DNA of 64,000 bases from Bugulina stolonifera (taxonomy: Eukaryota > Bryozoa > Gymnolaemata > Cheilostomatida > Bugulidae). The stretch is taken from NCBI GenBank assembly GCA_935421135.1, contig OW285190.1, positions 4,836,001-4,900,000 on the forward strand, given 5' to 3'. Made by a program: the position numbers and the translations under genes. Shown here piece after piece: positions 32,601 through 42,612 of this stretch; positions within the stretch are counted from its first letter, which is position 1, and each line of letters starts with the position of its first letter. The notes beneath the pieces are model-generated. The model saw only the letters and a program-made list of their open reading frames with translations. It was not told where the DNA came from and ran no database searches.

Positions 32601-33018
32601 CTACAAGGCCACTAGGTAACTCTATATTATGGACCTTTGGTAACTTTACAGGACCGTTAGATGACTCTGCAAAATCAATATGTAACTCAAGAATACCATT
32701 AGTTGGCTGTCCAGGATCTTCAAGGGATTCAATAGGACCCATAGGTGATACATCAGTAGCTATAGGTGGCACTTCAGAAAATATACTAGATGGTGGTGTG
32801 TTTGCAGCGTTCTCACTTAGCTCTATAAGAGCTGCATGTGGCTCATTATGAGTTGTAGCTACCTCATCAAGCAGCGTAGGCAGCTTTTTAAAAGTGATAG
32901 ATAATTCTACAAATTGTTGAGGTCTTTCTTTCAGTGATGTCCATTCTAAAAGCAATTTAGGAAACCTTAAAATGCAGTTAGCTGCATCAGCAAAAGCTGC
33001 ACTCTGATCCATTCTCAT
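29631..33018 (-). CDS. Bcl-2-family-like gene (3' end unresolved)
   Basis: Three exons on the minus strand: 33,018-32,111 (ATG start, 302 codons plus 2 nt, donor GTAAGT), 31,445-31,295 (acceptor AACAG, donor GTGAGT), 29,774-29,631 (acceptor TTTCTCACAG, donor GTAAGT). Phases match (2/2, 0/0), giving 401 codons. Exon 2 and 3 products read as a Bcl-2 fold: FEGIWFRIFKD after the BH3 region, a BH1-like TNRWYSIALTLLFM, then a BH2-like FIADEGGW with the exon ending exactly after the Trp, the conserved intron position of Bcl-2 genes. Such proteins control apoptosis at mitochondrial or ER membranes. Exon 1 is unusual: about 300 residues, acidic, Ser/Pro-rich, with repeated ELP(N/S)GL(I/V)xS-type units and no recognised domain. 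Its acceptor to exon 2 has a poor pyrimidine tract, so exon 1 might belong elsewhere. The tail-anchor exon is not firmly located. Pro- or anti-apoptotic role cannot be told. Confidence 0.6.
29780..31290. other. Intron of the Bcl-2-like gene
   Basis: Lies between exons 3 and 2. A minus-strand frame at 30,271-30,077 has protein-like composition (ILTDFDNAVTYLVE) but no acceptor and donor pair in phase with the flanking exons, so I leave it unannotated. Confidence 0.4.
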
Positions 33019-33590
33019 AATCTATATGTGTATGACATCTGTCTGTTATATTCTTTAGTTCGAGTGAGAAGAGCCTTGTTAGGTGAAGTGGTAGAGGTAT
33101 TAGTATGGAGAATAAGAATTTGCCAGGAAAGATTATCTTGTTTCTAGCATCTTACAGCAGCTTCAACCACCTATAATTTTTACCCAGTAACGTCCAGTGG
33201 AGATGGTTTAGTAAGCATGCATTGCAAAACAGTGTCAAGTATTATAGCTGTTGTATTCAGCTATAGTTGCTATAATCCACTTGCTGTAAAGCTACTAATA
33301 CTAATATTGATTGATACATTGTATGCACATGCATACTACTGATAAAAAGCTCAGAACACAAAATTGGCTACAATGAATAAAGAACTTTATATTTATACCC
33401 AACTGAGCTGTAGTCACTAGTTAAGGGCTATCTAATGCTGTGGTTAAGGTGATGTAACTGGAGTCTGAATTTTCTTTCGAAAATTTTCCCACATATTTAA
33501 CCATGTCTGAAAGGGCCTGGACAGCTTTCAGTGTTAGCATTAAGTCACATGACCCAACGTTACAGGGGGTCAAAGACCGAAAACAGCGCT
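33019..33590. other. Upstream of the Bcl-2-like gene, nothing recognised
   Basis: AT-rich; presumably holds the promoter of the minus-strand gene. No clear element seen. Confidence 0.3.
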
Positions 33591-33599
33591 ATGAAGTTT

Positions 33600-35966
33600 G
33601 CCTGCTGTTACTAAAATTGTTGGACCCCCAACAGGCAGAACAATGCCTCCAACTTAGCCACGATTACTCCCGCTTCTGAGGTCGTTGTCAATTCGCTAGC
33701 TGTAATGAATCTGCTGAAGTAATCCACCACTACCAGGAAGGTTTTCCCTTCCTTCTCGCATAGGTCGACTGCTAGTCGCCACTACGGCCGCTCGGGCAAC
33801 GGGGTACTACTCAGTGGCTCACGTGGTTTCAACCGAAACTCCTCACAGCGAGAACAAGCTTTAACCATGTCCCGGATATCTGCTGTCATTCTTGGCCACC
33901 ATACCAGATCAGTGGCTCTACGAATGCAATTTTGTTTCACCCTGGTGTCCCGAGTGTATTTCTTCGAGGACTCTGTCTCGTTCTATGGCAGGTATATATA
34001 TCCTATTGTCAAAGTACACGATGCCTTCGATAGCTGTCAAGTGGTCTCGAAAGCTGTAGAACTGTCGAGTATGAGCGTCGGTTCTAGCCGAAGGGGGCCA
34101 CCCATTCATCGCATACATCAAGAGAAGTCTACCTTCCTCTTCTGTGAGCATGGCGGCCTTGATTTTCTGGAGACGCGCCGGCGATATCGGTAGCGACGCT
34201 ATCAATTCCTGAATGAGTAGAGAGTCCCGGTCGCCTTCTCTGGCCGTCTCCAACAGCGGAGCTCTAGAAAGTGCGTCGGCTAGTACCAACTTGACTCCTG
34301 GTGTATATACTATATTATAACTGAATGACATCATCCGCAGCCTAAACCTCTGCACGCGGATTGGTAACTTTGCCAACTCCTTATCACCCAGAACTGCCAC
34401 CAGTGGCTTGTGGTCTGTCTCGACAGTAAACTCACGCCCAGACAAATAATAACTAAACTTCTCACACGCCCAGCAGATAGCTAATGCCTCTTTTTCGATC
34501 TGAGCATACCGCTTCTCGGCATCATTTAAGGACCGTGATGCATAAGCCATTGGCTTCCACTGCCCGTCACTTAGCTGCAGCAACGCTGCACCGAGACCGA
34601 ATGATGAGGAATCCGCACTAACCATTGTTTTATTCTCCAACTTGTACGGCACCAATGTTGGCGCAGACGTCATCAGAGATTTTACCTTCTTAAATTCCCT
34701 ATCATGTTCCGTGGACCAGTGCCAATCACAGTCTTTACCTAGTAACTGTCTTAAATTCACTGTACTCTCTGCAATGGCCGCAGAAAATTTCCCCAAGTAA
34801 TTTACGATACCGAAAAATCTCCTCAACTCTTTTCGGCAGCTAGGTGTGGGAAATCCTTCTATCGCTTTAGTTTTTTTGGGGTCAGCCTTAATACCCTCTG
34901 ACCCAATTATGTGACCCAGAAATTTTACCTCTGCCTTGTTGAACTCACACTTGTCCGCAATAAGAGTGACACCGCTTGCTCTCAGCCTATCAAAAACTTG
35001 CTTTAGAATGGCATCATGCTCTTGTCGAGTCTCTGCGTAGACTAATATGTCGTCCATTTGACATACAACTCCATCCAGGCCCATTAATACTTTCTGCATT
35101 TCTCGTTGAAAAATCTCTGGGGCTGAATTAATTCCAAATGGAAGCCGTTTGCAACAGTACCTGCCAAAAGGAGTTATAAATGTGGTTAGCAAATGTGACC
35201 CTTTACTCAACCTCATTTGCCAATATCCGCAGTTGGCGTCCAGTTTGCTAAATATTCGTGAATTTCCCAACGCACCCAACGTTTCTTCCGAGGTTGGTAG
35301 TGGATGGTACTCCCTTTTCACGGCTTTATTTAATTGTGTGAAGTCAATACACACCCTAAGTTTCCCGTTTTTCTTAGGTACAACTAAACAAGGAGAGCAT
35401 CAATCTGTCGGAGTCTCCACTTTTTCAATGACTCCGAGCTTCTCCATTCAACGTAGCTCCTCCAGTAGCGGCTTCTTGCGTGCTGCAGCTACTCGTCTAG
35501 GGGCAGTCTGCACAAAGGGCATCATGTTCTCCTTCAGCTGGATGTCGACCTCATTTTCCATTGTTCCAAGACCTCTAAATAGTTTGGGATACATTGCTTT
35601 CCAGTCAGGGCACCCACCCAGACCTACACTATCCATGAACCGGATTACCTCGAGGTGCTCAATAGAAGGCTTCCCCAAAAGCGGCATAACTAGCCGTTTT
35701 ATAAAGTAATCAGTCTCCTTGGTCTTCTTACCATTCAGTTCCAGAGTGGCCTCTGCCTCCCCCGTTACCAGTAGTCTATTGTTTCCTGCTCCTTTTAATA
35801 CTTTTCTAGATGGCCCGAGCAGACCTTTGCAGTATCGTTCCATGTGCGCCGGCATTGCTGTGACCGCAGCCCCTGTATCAACTTTAAATTTTACTGGCGC
35901 CCCATTTACCTTCACATTAATTAACCATGACCTGGCTGTGGACTCTACCGACTCACACGTCCCTAG
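33600..35966 (-). pseudogene. pol: Element C protease-RT-RNaseH-integrase, broken
   Basis: Protease with FKVDTGAAVTAMP near 35,880. Reverse transcriptase with VCIDFTQLNKAV, KLDANCGYW and a variant QMDD box where Ty3 elements usually have YxDD (tyrosine replaced by glutamine and methionine: CQMDDILV). RNase H with SADSSSFGLGAALL and ETDHKPL. Then the integrase zinc domain (HSGHQGETK ... CSRCEEF) and the start of the catalytic core (LAVDLCEKEG, VVVDYFSRF). The second Asp and the Glu of the core are missing because the copy is truncated near 33,620. Two in-frame TGA codons (35,450 and 35,402), the latter where related proteins usually have Trp, plus a frameshift in an A run at about 33,940 and a TAG at about 33,795 make it non-functional. 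Confidence 0.85.
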
Positions 35967-35969
35967 TCA
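35961..35969 (-). promoter_or_regulatory. Leaky-stop context UGA-CUA between gag and PR of element C
   Basis: On the minus strand gag ends TTA TGA CTA GGG and the protease frame continues in the same frame. This is the same TGA-CTA arrangement at the same junction as in element A. The other stops in element C (TGA-ATG, TGA-TGC, TAG-TTT) lack this context and fall inside domains, as expected for decay. Confidence 0.5.
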
Positions 35970-36569
35970 TAATGTCGGATCCCTTATGTATTGCTTCGCC
36001 CTCTGGATAGCTTTTTGCAGTGTTAAGTCATCAGTGTCGATAAGGTACTCTCTTAATTTATTGTCTGTTACCCCCACTACAATTCTATCCCGAATCAGCT
36101 CATCTCTCACAACACCATATTCACAGTTATCTGCTTGGGATTGCAGCTCGGTAATGAATTTATGTATTGTACTACTACCCTGTCTTATGTTGTTGAATTT
36201 CACCCGCTCGTAGATAACATTCTTTACTGGCTCGAAATGAGCGTCAAACATTTTAATAGTATTTGCCAGAGTTTTTGCTCTTTCAGACACATCCTCGTCG
36301 AATTGAAACTAGGTATATATTGGCACACTTTCCGGGCCCATTAGGACAAGCAAGTTTGCGATTCTTTCTTCCTCTTCCCAATCTCCCCATTTTTTTGCTA
36401 CTTTGAAAATGTCAAACTGTGCCTTGAATGTTTTCCAATCAAGCGCTAGCGATTCACTTGAAAAATCAATTTTTTTCACGAACCGGTCGTCTCTGGTCGA
36501 GGAGCCCTCTGCCACATCGCCGATGTTAACAATGGAGACACACAAAATAATAATGTCAAGTGCAGTCAC
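35967..36569 (-). pseudogene. gag: Element C Gag, one nonsense codon, no zinc knuckle
   Basis: Capsid-like Gag starting at ATG 36,569 (DFSSESLALDWKTFKAQF; later FEPVKNVIYERVKFN, KLREYLIDTDDLTLQKAI), interrupted by TAG at 36,311-36,309 and ending at TGA 35,969. The frame passes from the capsid end to the protease with only about 15 residues between, so the CCHC zinc knuckles normal for this family are absent. This is either a deletion or a knuckle-less lineage. Confidence 0.75.
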
Positions 36570-36848
36570 ACTTTATACTCAGCAACCACGATGACGTATG
36601 AAAAAAGAAATCACCTCCTATTGTTATTGATGCTCTAGTTCAATCAAACTAGAAACGACCTAACTTAATTTTAATTTCAATTCAATCGATGAATAATCCG
36701 ACTAATGATATGATATAATAATCAATCACTATCAGCAACGTCACACAAGCTAGGTAACTTTTCTTTCAATGAACCTACTCCCCACCAAACTCATATGGTT
36801 TTAACTCAGGTACTGTCTTTACGGCGTAGGTGCACTATTCTGACACCA

Positions 36849-36991
36849 TGTAATAGTATATTAGTTACCTTATGTCTTTCAAGTTATCAGTCGTCTCTCC
36901 AGCGGGTCTATCTCCCTCAGGCTCCTGATCGAAACTGCAATCTCACTCTCTCGCCCTGCTAGCCTGACGTCACGTCCGTTATACTATTACA
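36849..36991 (-). repeat. 5' LTR of element C (143 bp)
   Basis: Perfect 12-bp inverted ends TGTAATAGTATA and TATACTATTACA. Directly abuts the TGGTGTCAGAATAGTGC primer-binding site on the gag side. No second copy was found in the window. Confidence 0.7.
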
Positions 36992-37685
36992 AAAAGGTTT
37001 TATAGTACTGGTGGAATGATATTCCATTGCAATGTTACTAAATATTGAACATCCACTCATCCTAATGCTTCTAACTGGCTTAAAAATGATCAACTTTTCT
37101 ATCTCTTATGGCCATTTTGTTTTTATAAATGAAGGTAGGCGGAGCTTCCAGAACCTGTCAGTTGCTCAGCAGCAAGGTTTTCCCCTAAGCAAAAGGTGGG
37201 ATAACTCCTAGTAAACTGCGCATATACAAGCCATTTAAACCACCACAGAGCTGCACACTGTACGTCATGTAATTATTCAAATATGAGACCTAGGATCAAA
37301 TCATTGTTTTTTTGCATATTTTGTTTTGTGTTGGCTTTTAGACTGCCACTAGCTGCTGCTAAACAACCCAACAAACATATCTAGTAGAATAACTGTCCTT
37401 ATTCTTTCCTAGAACAGTGGATATATGTATTTTATGAGAATATACACCTCACATATGTTTTGCATAGGATATTACATATACAAAAACAGAAAAAAGATTG
37501 TTAAAACATGCATTCTGCTTCACTCATAGCTCCAAAAGCTAAACAATGAGATAGCTTTAGTGGATATGCAGGAAGCTGGTCACTTTGCTTTTGGACTGCA
37601 GGTGGCTGGGTCGCATAGCTTACTACCATAGATGGACACGTAAGTATAACTTTGATTTGTAGGATATGGTGTACCAGCATTGATG
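36992..37685. other. Intergenic; fragment of foldback family at 37,513-37,590
   Basis: No gene. The stretch 37,513-37,590 (tctgcttcactcatagctcc, then gctttagtggatatgcagga) matches, in reverse, two separated segments around the foldback element at 46.9-47.3 kb, as if it were an uninterrupted copy of the host repeat. Confidence 0.5.
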
Positions 37686-38110
37686 CTTTGCATCCTGCTA
37701 ATCATTGGAATCGCTTGCTTCGCAAGCCTGGGTCTTCCTGTACACCATCAAGGTTTGCTGCCATGCACAATACCTATGACCCGACTGTTGCAGTAACACA
37801 TTGCACATTGTGTTGCTAATGGGTGGCTTGATAATATGAACAAGCCCTGGGTCCCCATGCACAGTCCAATAGTTATATATATAACTATATTGATAATGAC
37901 CCGGCTGTTGCAGCAACACATTGCACATTGTGTTGATTATGGGTGGCTTGATAATATGAACAAGCCCTGGGTCCCCATGCACAGCCCAATAGTTATACAT
38001 ATAACTATATTGATAATGACTCGACTGTTGCCGTAGCACATTCATGTTGCTAATGGGTGGCTTGATAATATGAACAAGCCCTGGGTCCCCATGCACAGTC
38101 CAATAGTTAT

Positions 38111-38332
38111 TGTTGAGACATTATAATATGACAATAATTACTGTTGTGTTTTGTTGGAGTCATCGCCTCCTGTCATATTATGTGCAAAGCTAGCTTTTGG
38201 CTAGAATAGCTTATAGCTGTAAGATGTTAGATATATTTTTGGGTATATAAACACTTCTGCTATATGGTAAAGTCAGAGTTGAAATTGAGCAGTAACATAA
38301 GACATTAAATAAACTGTTAGAAGAATACAACA
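38111..38332 (+). repeat. 5' LTR of element D
   Basis: 222 bp; contains tatataaaca (about 38,245) as a TATA-like box and attaaataaa near the end as a poly(A)-like signal. Confidence 0.95.
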
Positions 38333-38432
38333 GATTTGGCGACGAGGATTAACCACATATCAAGTATCAACTCATCAGCTGCCATCTGAACCGAAAGTAA
38401 GTAAATTTGACTCACATATTGGTCAAATAACT

Positions 38433-41105
38433 ATGGCTACTACAACTGAACAGCTAGTTACCTTGCTAACCCAACAAATTGCTCAACAGAAGGAACAGAT
38501 GGAGCAGCAGAAGGAACATCTGGAAAGGCAGCTGGAGGAACAAAGATCACAGCATGCAGAACAGATGAAGTTACTTGCTCAATCAACAGGCAGGCAAGTG
38601 CAAACCACACCAAGTTTTACTGCATTCAATCCGAATACGGAACTATGGACTGATTACTTCTCAAGGTTCACTACTTTTATCCAGGCTCAGTCTATCACAG
38701 ATGAAAAAGTACCACAGGTATTCTTGACTAACCAATCTACTGATATATACAAACAACTGAAGGATTGGACAGAGCAGCAGCCAAGAAAAGACATACAGAA
38801 ACTGGAGATGGAGGAAATCTACAACTATATGATGACTCAATATAACCCAAGGACTTTTATCATCAGAGAGAGGTACAGATTCTGGAGTGACATGAAAAGA
38901 AAACCAGGAGAGACAATTCCAGAATTAGCAGCTAGGATTCGGCATGACGCAGCCACATGCGACTTCACATCTATTCAGGATCCCCAGGATGAAGCCTTAC
39001 GAACAAGATTCATATGTTCAGTAGGAAATGAAGCCATTTTAAAAGCACTTTTCAAATTGAAAAATGGAGATTTAACTTTCAACAGAGCAATAGAGGTAGC
39101 AGCCGAAGCGGAAGAAGCAGCCAAGGTAGCCAAGGAAACTGTCCATGGAACAACCAATACACTACACTTGCTACGGAAGAAGAAGACGACTCCAACAACA
39201 AAGACACACTCACAAACAGCTTCACCATGTAACTGCTGTGGAAGGACAAATCATAATCAAAAGGACTGCAGATACAAGAACTCTGCATGCAACTACTGCA
39301 AGATAACAGGACATCTAGAAGCAGTCTGCCGCAAAAAGAAGAAGGTGAACTCTCAACCATTAAATATTGTGAGGGCTCTAAAAACAGTACATGCTGTTCC
39401 ACAGATTCAAGTAGAATTAATTCTTCAAGGACAGCCACTGCAACTAGAAGTAGACACAGGAGCGGGAGAAAACTTTCTATCAGAACACAATTGGAGAAGA
39501 CTAGGAGCACCTACACTGCAACCACCACTGATTCACTATGAGTCAGCTACCCATAACCCGATAGAGATTATAGGCACGTGTACACTCAACATCAAAGTAG
39601 GAGGTCAGCAAGAGAAACCCCTTCAGTTTGTAATCAGCAAAATACCTAATCTCAACCTTCTGGGCAGAGGTGGAATTCAACAGCTAGACATCTCCCTAGA
39701 TTCTCTGATGCCACAAGCCGATAGAAGACAACATACAGACATTCTCACAATCAGCAGCAACCTTAAGGAAGCATGCAGAAGACTAACATCAGTGTTCAAG
39801 GATCTCTTCACGCCAGAATTAGGATGTCTAAAGGATTTTGAACTAGAAGTGAAGTTCAAACAAGACAGTAAGCCTATTTTCTGCAAACCCCGACCAGTAC
39901 CATATGCCATCCAAGAAGATTTAGGCCAAGCGTATGATGCTGGAATCAGTAGAGGAGTCTGGGAACCTGTACAGTTTAACTCTTATGGTACTCCCGTAGT
40001 ACCAATAAGAAAAGCACAGCTACCTGGACAACCAAGACGGAAGTTGAGAGTTTGTGGAGACTACTCAGTGACAGTCAACGCACAGCTAGAAGATCATCGT
40101 CAGCCAATCCCTTTACCAGAAGAACTGATGAGGAAGCTAGGAGGCGGACATGGTTTTTCAAAGATCGACTTGGCCGATGCGTACAACCAGATTTGCTTAG
40201 CACCAGAAAGTCAAAAGAAACTAGCACTCAGCACACACAGAGGAGTCCTATTACAGAAGCGCTTACCTTTTGGAATAAGTTCTGCACCAGGATATATCCA
40301 AGAGATTATGGAGCAACTAACCCAAGATCTGCCTGGAGTCGCTGTTTACCTGGATGATATTCTAGTGTCCGGAGCAACAGCAGAAGATCACCTAATCAAT
40401 CTTCGCAGACTACTTCAACGCCTGCAAGACCGAGGGTTAAGATGTAATCTCCAGAAGTGTGTTTTTGCAGAAGACACAGTGGAATACCTGGGACACCAGC
40501 TATCTCAAGAAGGCATAGCAAAAGGATCTGGAGTAGAAGATGTAAAGAAGATGCCACCACCCACTGATGTAACAGGTCTACAATCTTTCATGGGATCCAT
40601 CCAATTCTACCACAAGTTTCTACCAGATCTATCAACAGTCACAGCACCTCTTCAGAAGTTATTAAGAAAGGGAGAGAAATGGCAATGGACACCAATTCAA
40701 CAAGCAGCATTTTCTCAACTCAAGCAGATGTTATGCAGTGACCTTGTCCTGGCACATTTTGACCCATCATTAAAGTTAGGCATATCCTGTGATGCATCGG
40801 CAGTGGGACTCGGGGTAGTGCTATTCCATCGATACGGAGATGGATCTGAACGACCAATTGCCCATGCAAGCAAGACACTGACACAGACTCAACGAGGATA
40901 CAGCCAAACCCAGAAGGAAGCACTAGCTATTATCTTTGGCATCACCAAGTTCCATCAGTTCTTATATGGGAGGAAGTTCATACTAATAACGAATCATCGA
41001 TCTCTACTTACTCTGTTTTGGCCCCAACAAAGCAACACCGGCTATGGCGGCCAACAGACTTGCCAGATGGGCACTTACACTAAACCAGTATCAGTACTCC
41101 ATTGA
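38433..41105 (+). CDS. Element D Gag-PR-RT-RNaseH (frame broken at 41,016)
   Basis: 890 codons, the last 30 or so out of frame. Gln-rich coiled coil at residues about 8-55 (QQKEQMEQQKEHLERQLEEQ). Capsid-like region to about 230. Two CCHC knuckles (C266-C269-H274-C279; CNYCKITGHLEAVC). Protease with D341-T-G (EVDTGAGENF). Reverse transcriptase with D579 (KIDLADAYNQI) and YLDD at 639-642. RNase H with SCDASAVGLG. The usual TDH motif of RNase H reads TNH (ILITNHRSLL), a change at a residue normally needed for metal binding. The frame then hits the TTTT run at 41,016-41,019, where one extra base shifts it, and true RNase H sequence continues in the next frame at 41,044. Confidence 0.9.
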   Translation: MATTTEQLVTLLTQQIAQQKEQMEQQKEHLERQLEEQRSQHAEQMKLLAQSTGRQVQTTPSFTAFNPNTELWTDYFSRFTTFIQAQSITDEKVPQVFLTNQSTDIYKQLKDWTEQQPRKDIQKLEMEEIYNYMMTQYNPRTFIIRERYRFWSDMKRKPGETIPELAARIRHDAATCDFTSIQDPQDEALRTRFICSVGNEAILKALFKLKNGDLTFNRAIEVAAEAEEAAKVAKETVHGTTNTLHLLRKKKTTPTTKTHSQTASPCNCCGRTNHNQKDCRYKNSACNYCKITGHLEAVCRKKKKVNSQPLNIVRALKTVHAVPQIQVELILQGQPLQLEVDTGAGENFLSEHNWRRLGAPTLQPPLIHYESATHNPIEIIGTCTLNIKVGGQQEKPLQFVISKIPNLNLLGRGGIQQLDISLDSLMPQADRRQHTDILTISSNLKEACRRLTSVFKDLFTPELGCLKDFELEVKFKQDSKPIFCKPRPVPYAIQEDLGQAYDAGISRGVWEPVQFNSYGTPVVPIRKAQLPGQPRRKLRVCGDYSVTVNAQLEDHRQPIPLPEELMRKLGGGHGFSKIDLADAYNQICLAPESQKKLALSTHRGVLLQKRLPFGISSAPGYIQEIMEQLTQDLPGVAVYLDDILVSGATAEDHLINLRRLLQRLQDRGLRCNLQKCVFAEDTVEYLGHQLSQEGIAKGSGVEDVKKMPPPTDVTGLQSFMGSIQFYHKFLPDLSTVTAPLQKLLRKGEKWQWTPIQQAAFSQLKQMLCSDLVLAHFDPSLKLGISCDASAVGLGVVLFHRYGDGSERPIAHASKTLTQTQRGYSQTQKEALAIIFGITKFHQFLYGRKFILITNHRSLLTLFWPQQSNTGYGGQQTCQMGTYTKPVSVLH

Positions 41106-42585
41106 ATACAGGAAAACCTCAGAACATGGAAATGCAGATGTACTCAGCAGACTACCTAGTGGCCCTGATGCTAAGTTTGATGCAGAAGAAGAAGGAGAAG
41201 ATATAGACACTGTTTGCTGTATCAAAGCTATCGGCACACAACTCTCTCCAACAGAACCTGGAGTGCTGAAGAAAGAAACGGCTAAAGATCCAGTACTCAG
41301 CAAAATTATGAGATATACCAGGGAAGGCTGGCAAGATGAAGAGCGGAATCCATATCAGAGTGAAGTAAACTTGGAAGGCTACAGCATCAAGGATTTCCAG
41401 AAGTTAACTGCATCACTATCAATCGAAAATGGATGTTTACTATATGGAAGCAGAGTGGTAATTCCCCTATCTCTCCAAAAGGATGTGTTACAACTGATAC
41501 ATATGGGACATTTTGGCATGCAGAGAATGAAGCAACTGGCTCGCACTGCAGTCTACTGGCCTCGTATGGACAAGGACATTATGGAGATGACTCAGAAATG
41601 CACCACCTGCAGGGAACATCATAACCAACCAACTAAGGCACCAATTCACCCTTGGATGATGCCAGAAAAGCCGTGGAGCAGACTACACATCGACCACGCA
41701 ATCAACTTCATGGGGACCAATTGGCTGGTCCTAGTAGATGCTTACACCAAGTATCCTTGTATACATCCAACAAGTTCTACCTCTACCAAAGCAACTACAG
41801 ACCTACTGGAAAAAGATTTTGCTCACTTTGGTTATCCTCATACCATAGTCACAGATAATGGAACAAGCTTCACCTCAGACGAGTTTCAGCAGTGGTGTAA
41901 GGAGAGGGGAATCATCCATCTACGAGGAGCACCTTACCATCCAGCCACTAATGGAGCAGCTGAACGAATGGTGGGATCATTTAAACAGTCTCTAAAGAAG
42001 TCTACTCTTTCCACCAACCAAGCTCTTCAGGAGTTCCTAATGCAATATAGACGAACACCGCTATCCTATGGATTCTCTCCTAGTGAGCTACTGAATGGAC
42101 GACAGATCAGGACAAAGATAGATGTGCTGTTACCTTCTCCGGCTCATTTGGCTCAAGGAAAACAAATGCAAGACGTCCAGAGAACTAAGAAGTTACATTG
42201 CTATAATGTGGGAACCCCCTGCTATGCGCTATACTGTGGACCTAGACGAAACAGGCAACCTAAATGGATAGAGGCGGTGGTCACCAAAGTTCTGGGAAGC
42301 AGATCGGTAATGGTCAAGATTATGCCAAGAGGACCAGTCTGGAAAAGGCATATAGATCAGTTACAGCTTCGACATGTCAGTGCAGAGGATGGTGAACCAC
42401 CAGAAGATATACATATACCTGAATCTCCTACAAGCAACACTAATAAGCAGAGAAGTACAGAACCTGAACACAATACACCACCAACACCACCAAAGATCAA
42501 ATACCGGAATCCCAGGATGCCAGACCCAAGTGCATACACACGTTCTAACCCCAGACGATCCACAAGAAACCGGAAGCCCAAATAA
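41044..42585 (+). CDS. Element D RNase H end and integrase
   Basis: Continuation of the polyprotein after the 1-base shift. It begins in the RNase H C terminus (ANRLARWALTLNQY ... HGNADVLSRL). Integrase zinc domain HMGHFGMQRMKQ ... CTTC. Catalytic core with D217 (HIDHAINF), D271 (TDNGTSF) and E307 (GAAERMVG), with 35 residues between the last two. A basic, Pro/Thr/Asn-rich tail ends shortly before the 3' LTR. It would insert the cDNA into the genome as part of the D polyprotein. No separate initiation signal is apparent, so it is not an independent gene. Confidence 0.9.
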   Translation: MAANRLARWALTLNQYQYSIEYRKTSEHGNADVLSRLPSGPDAKFDAEEEGEDIDTVCCIKAIGTQLSPTEPGVLKKETAKDPVLSKIMRYTREGWQDEERNPYQSEVNLEGYSIKDFQKLTASLSIENGCLLYGSRVVIPLSLQKDVLQLIHMGHFGMQRMKQLARTAVYWPRMDKDIMEMTQKCTTCREHHNQPTKAPIHPWMMPEKPWSRLHIDHAINFMGTNWLVLVDAYTKYPCIHPTSSTSTKATTDLLEKDFAHFGYPHTIVTDNGTSFTSDEFQQWCKERGIIHLRGAPYHPATNGAAERMVGSFKQSLKKSTLSTNQALQEFLMQYRRTPLSYGFSPSELLNGRQIRTKIDVLLPSPAHLAQGKQMQDVQRTKKLHCYNVGTPCYALYCGPRRNRQPKWIEAVVTKVLGSRSVMVKIMPRGPVWKRHIDQLQLRHVSAEDGEPPEDIHIPESPTSNTNKQRSTEPEHNTPPTPPKIKYRNPRMPDPSAYTRSNPRRSTRNRKPK

Positions 42586-42612
42586 AGGAATAATCAAATT
42601 TCAGGAAAGAGG

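Larger units (their letters stand above)
33595..36991 (-). mobile_element. Decayed, 3'-truncated Ty3-like element C
   Basis: Minus-strand element with a 143-bp 5' LTR (36,849-36,991; inverted ends TGTAATAGTATA/TATACTATTACA) followed directly by a primer-binding site (TGGTGTCAGAATAGTGC, 36,848 downwards). It has gag, protease, RT, RNase H and the first part of integrase in the normal Ty3 order. Coding ends in the integrase core near 33,620, and no 3' LTR follows. Lesions: TAG 36,311, TGA 35,969, TGA 35,450, TGA 35,402, a frameshift in an A run near 33,940 and TAG near 33,795. The TGA at 35,969 may be functional (see the readthrough entry). Confidence 0.85.

Noticed and set aside
35149..36213. 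Plus-strand frames of 160-190 codons over element C
   Set aside because: Antisense shadows of the gag and pol frames, which carry the recognisable motifs.
37836..38096. Frames within the 120-bp satellite as coding
   Set aside because: They follow the repeat units and have no independent support.
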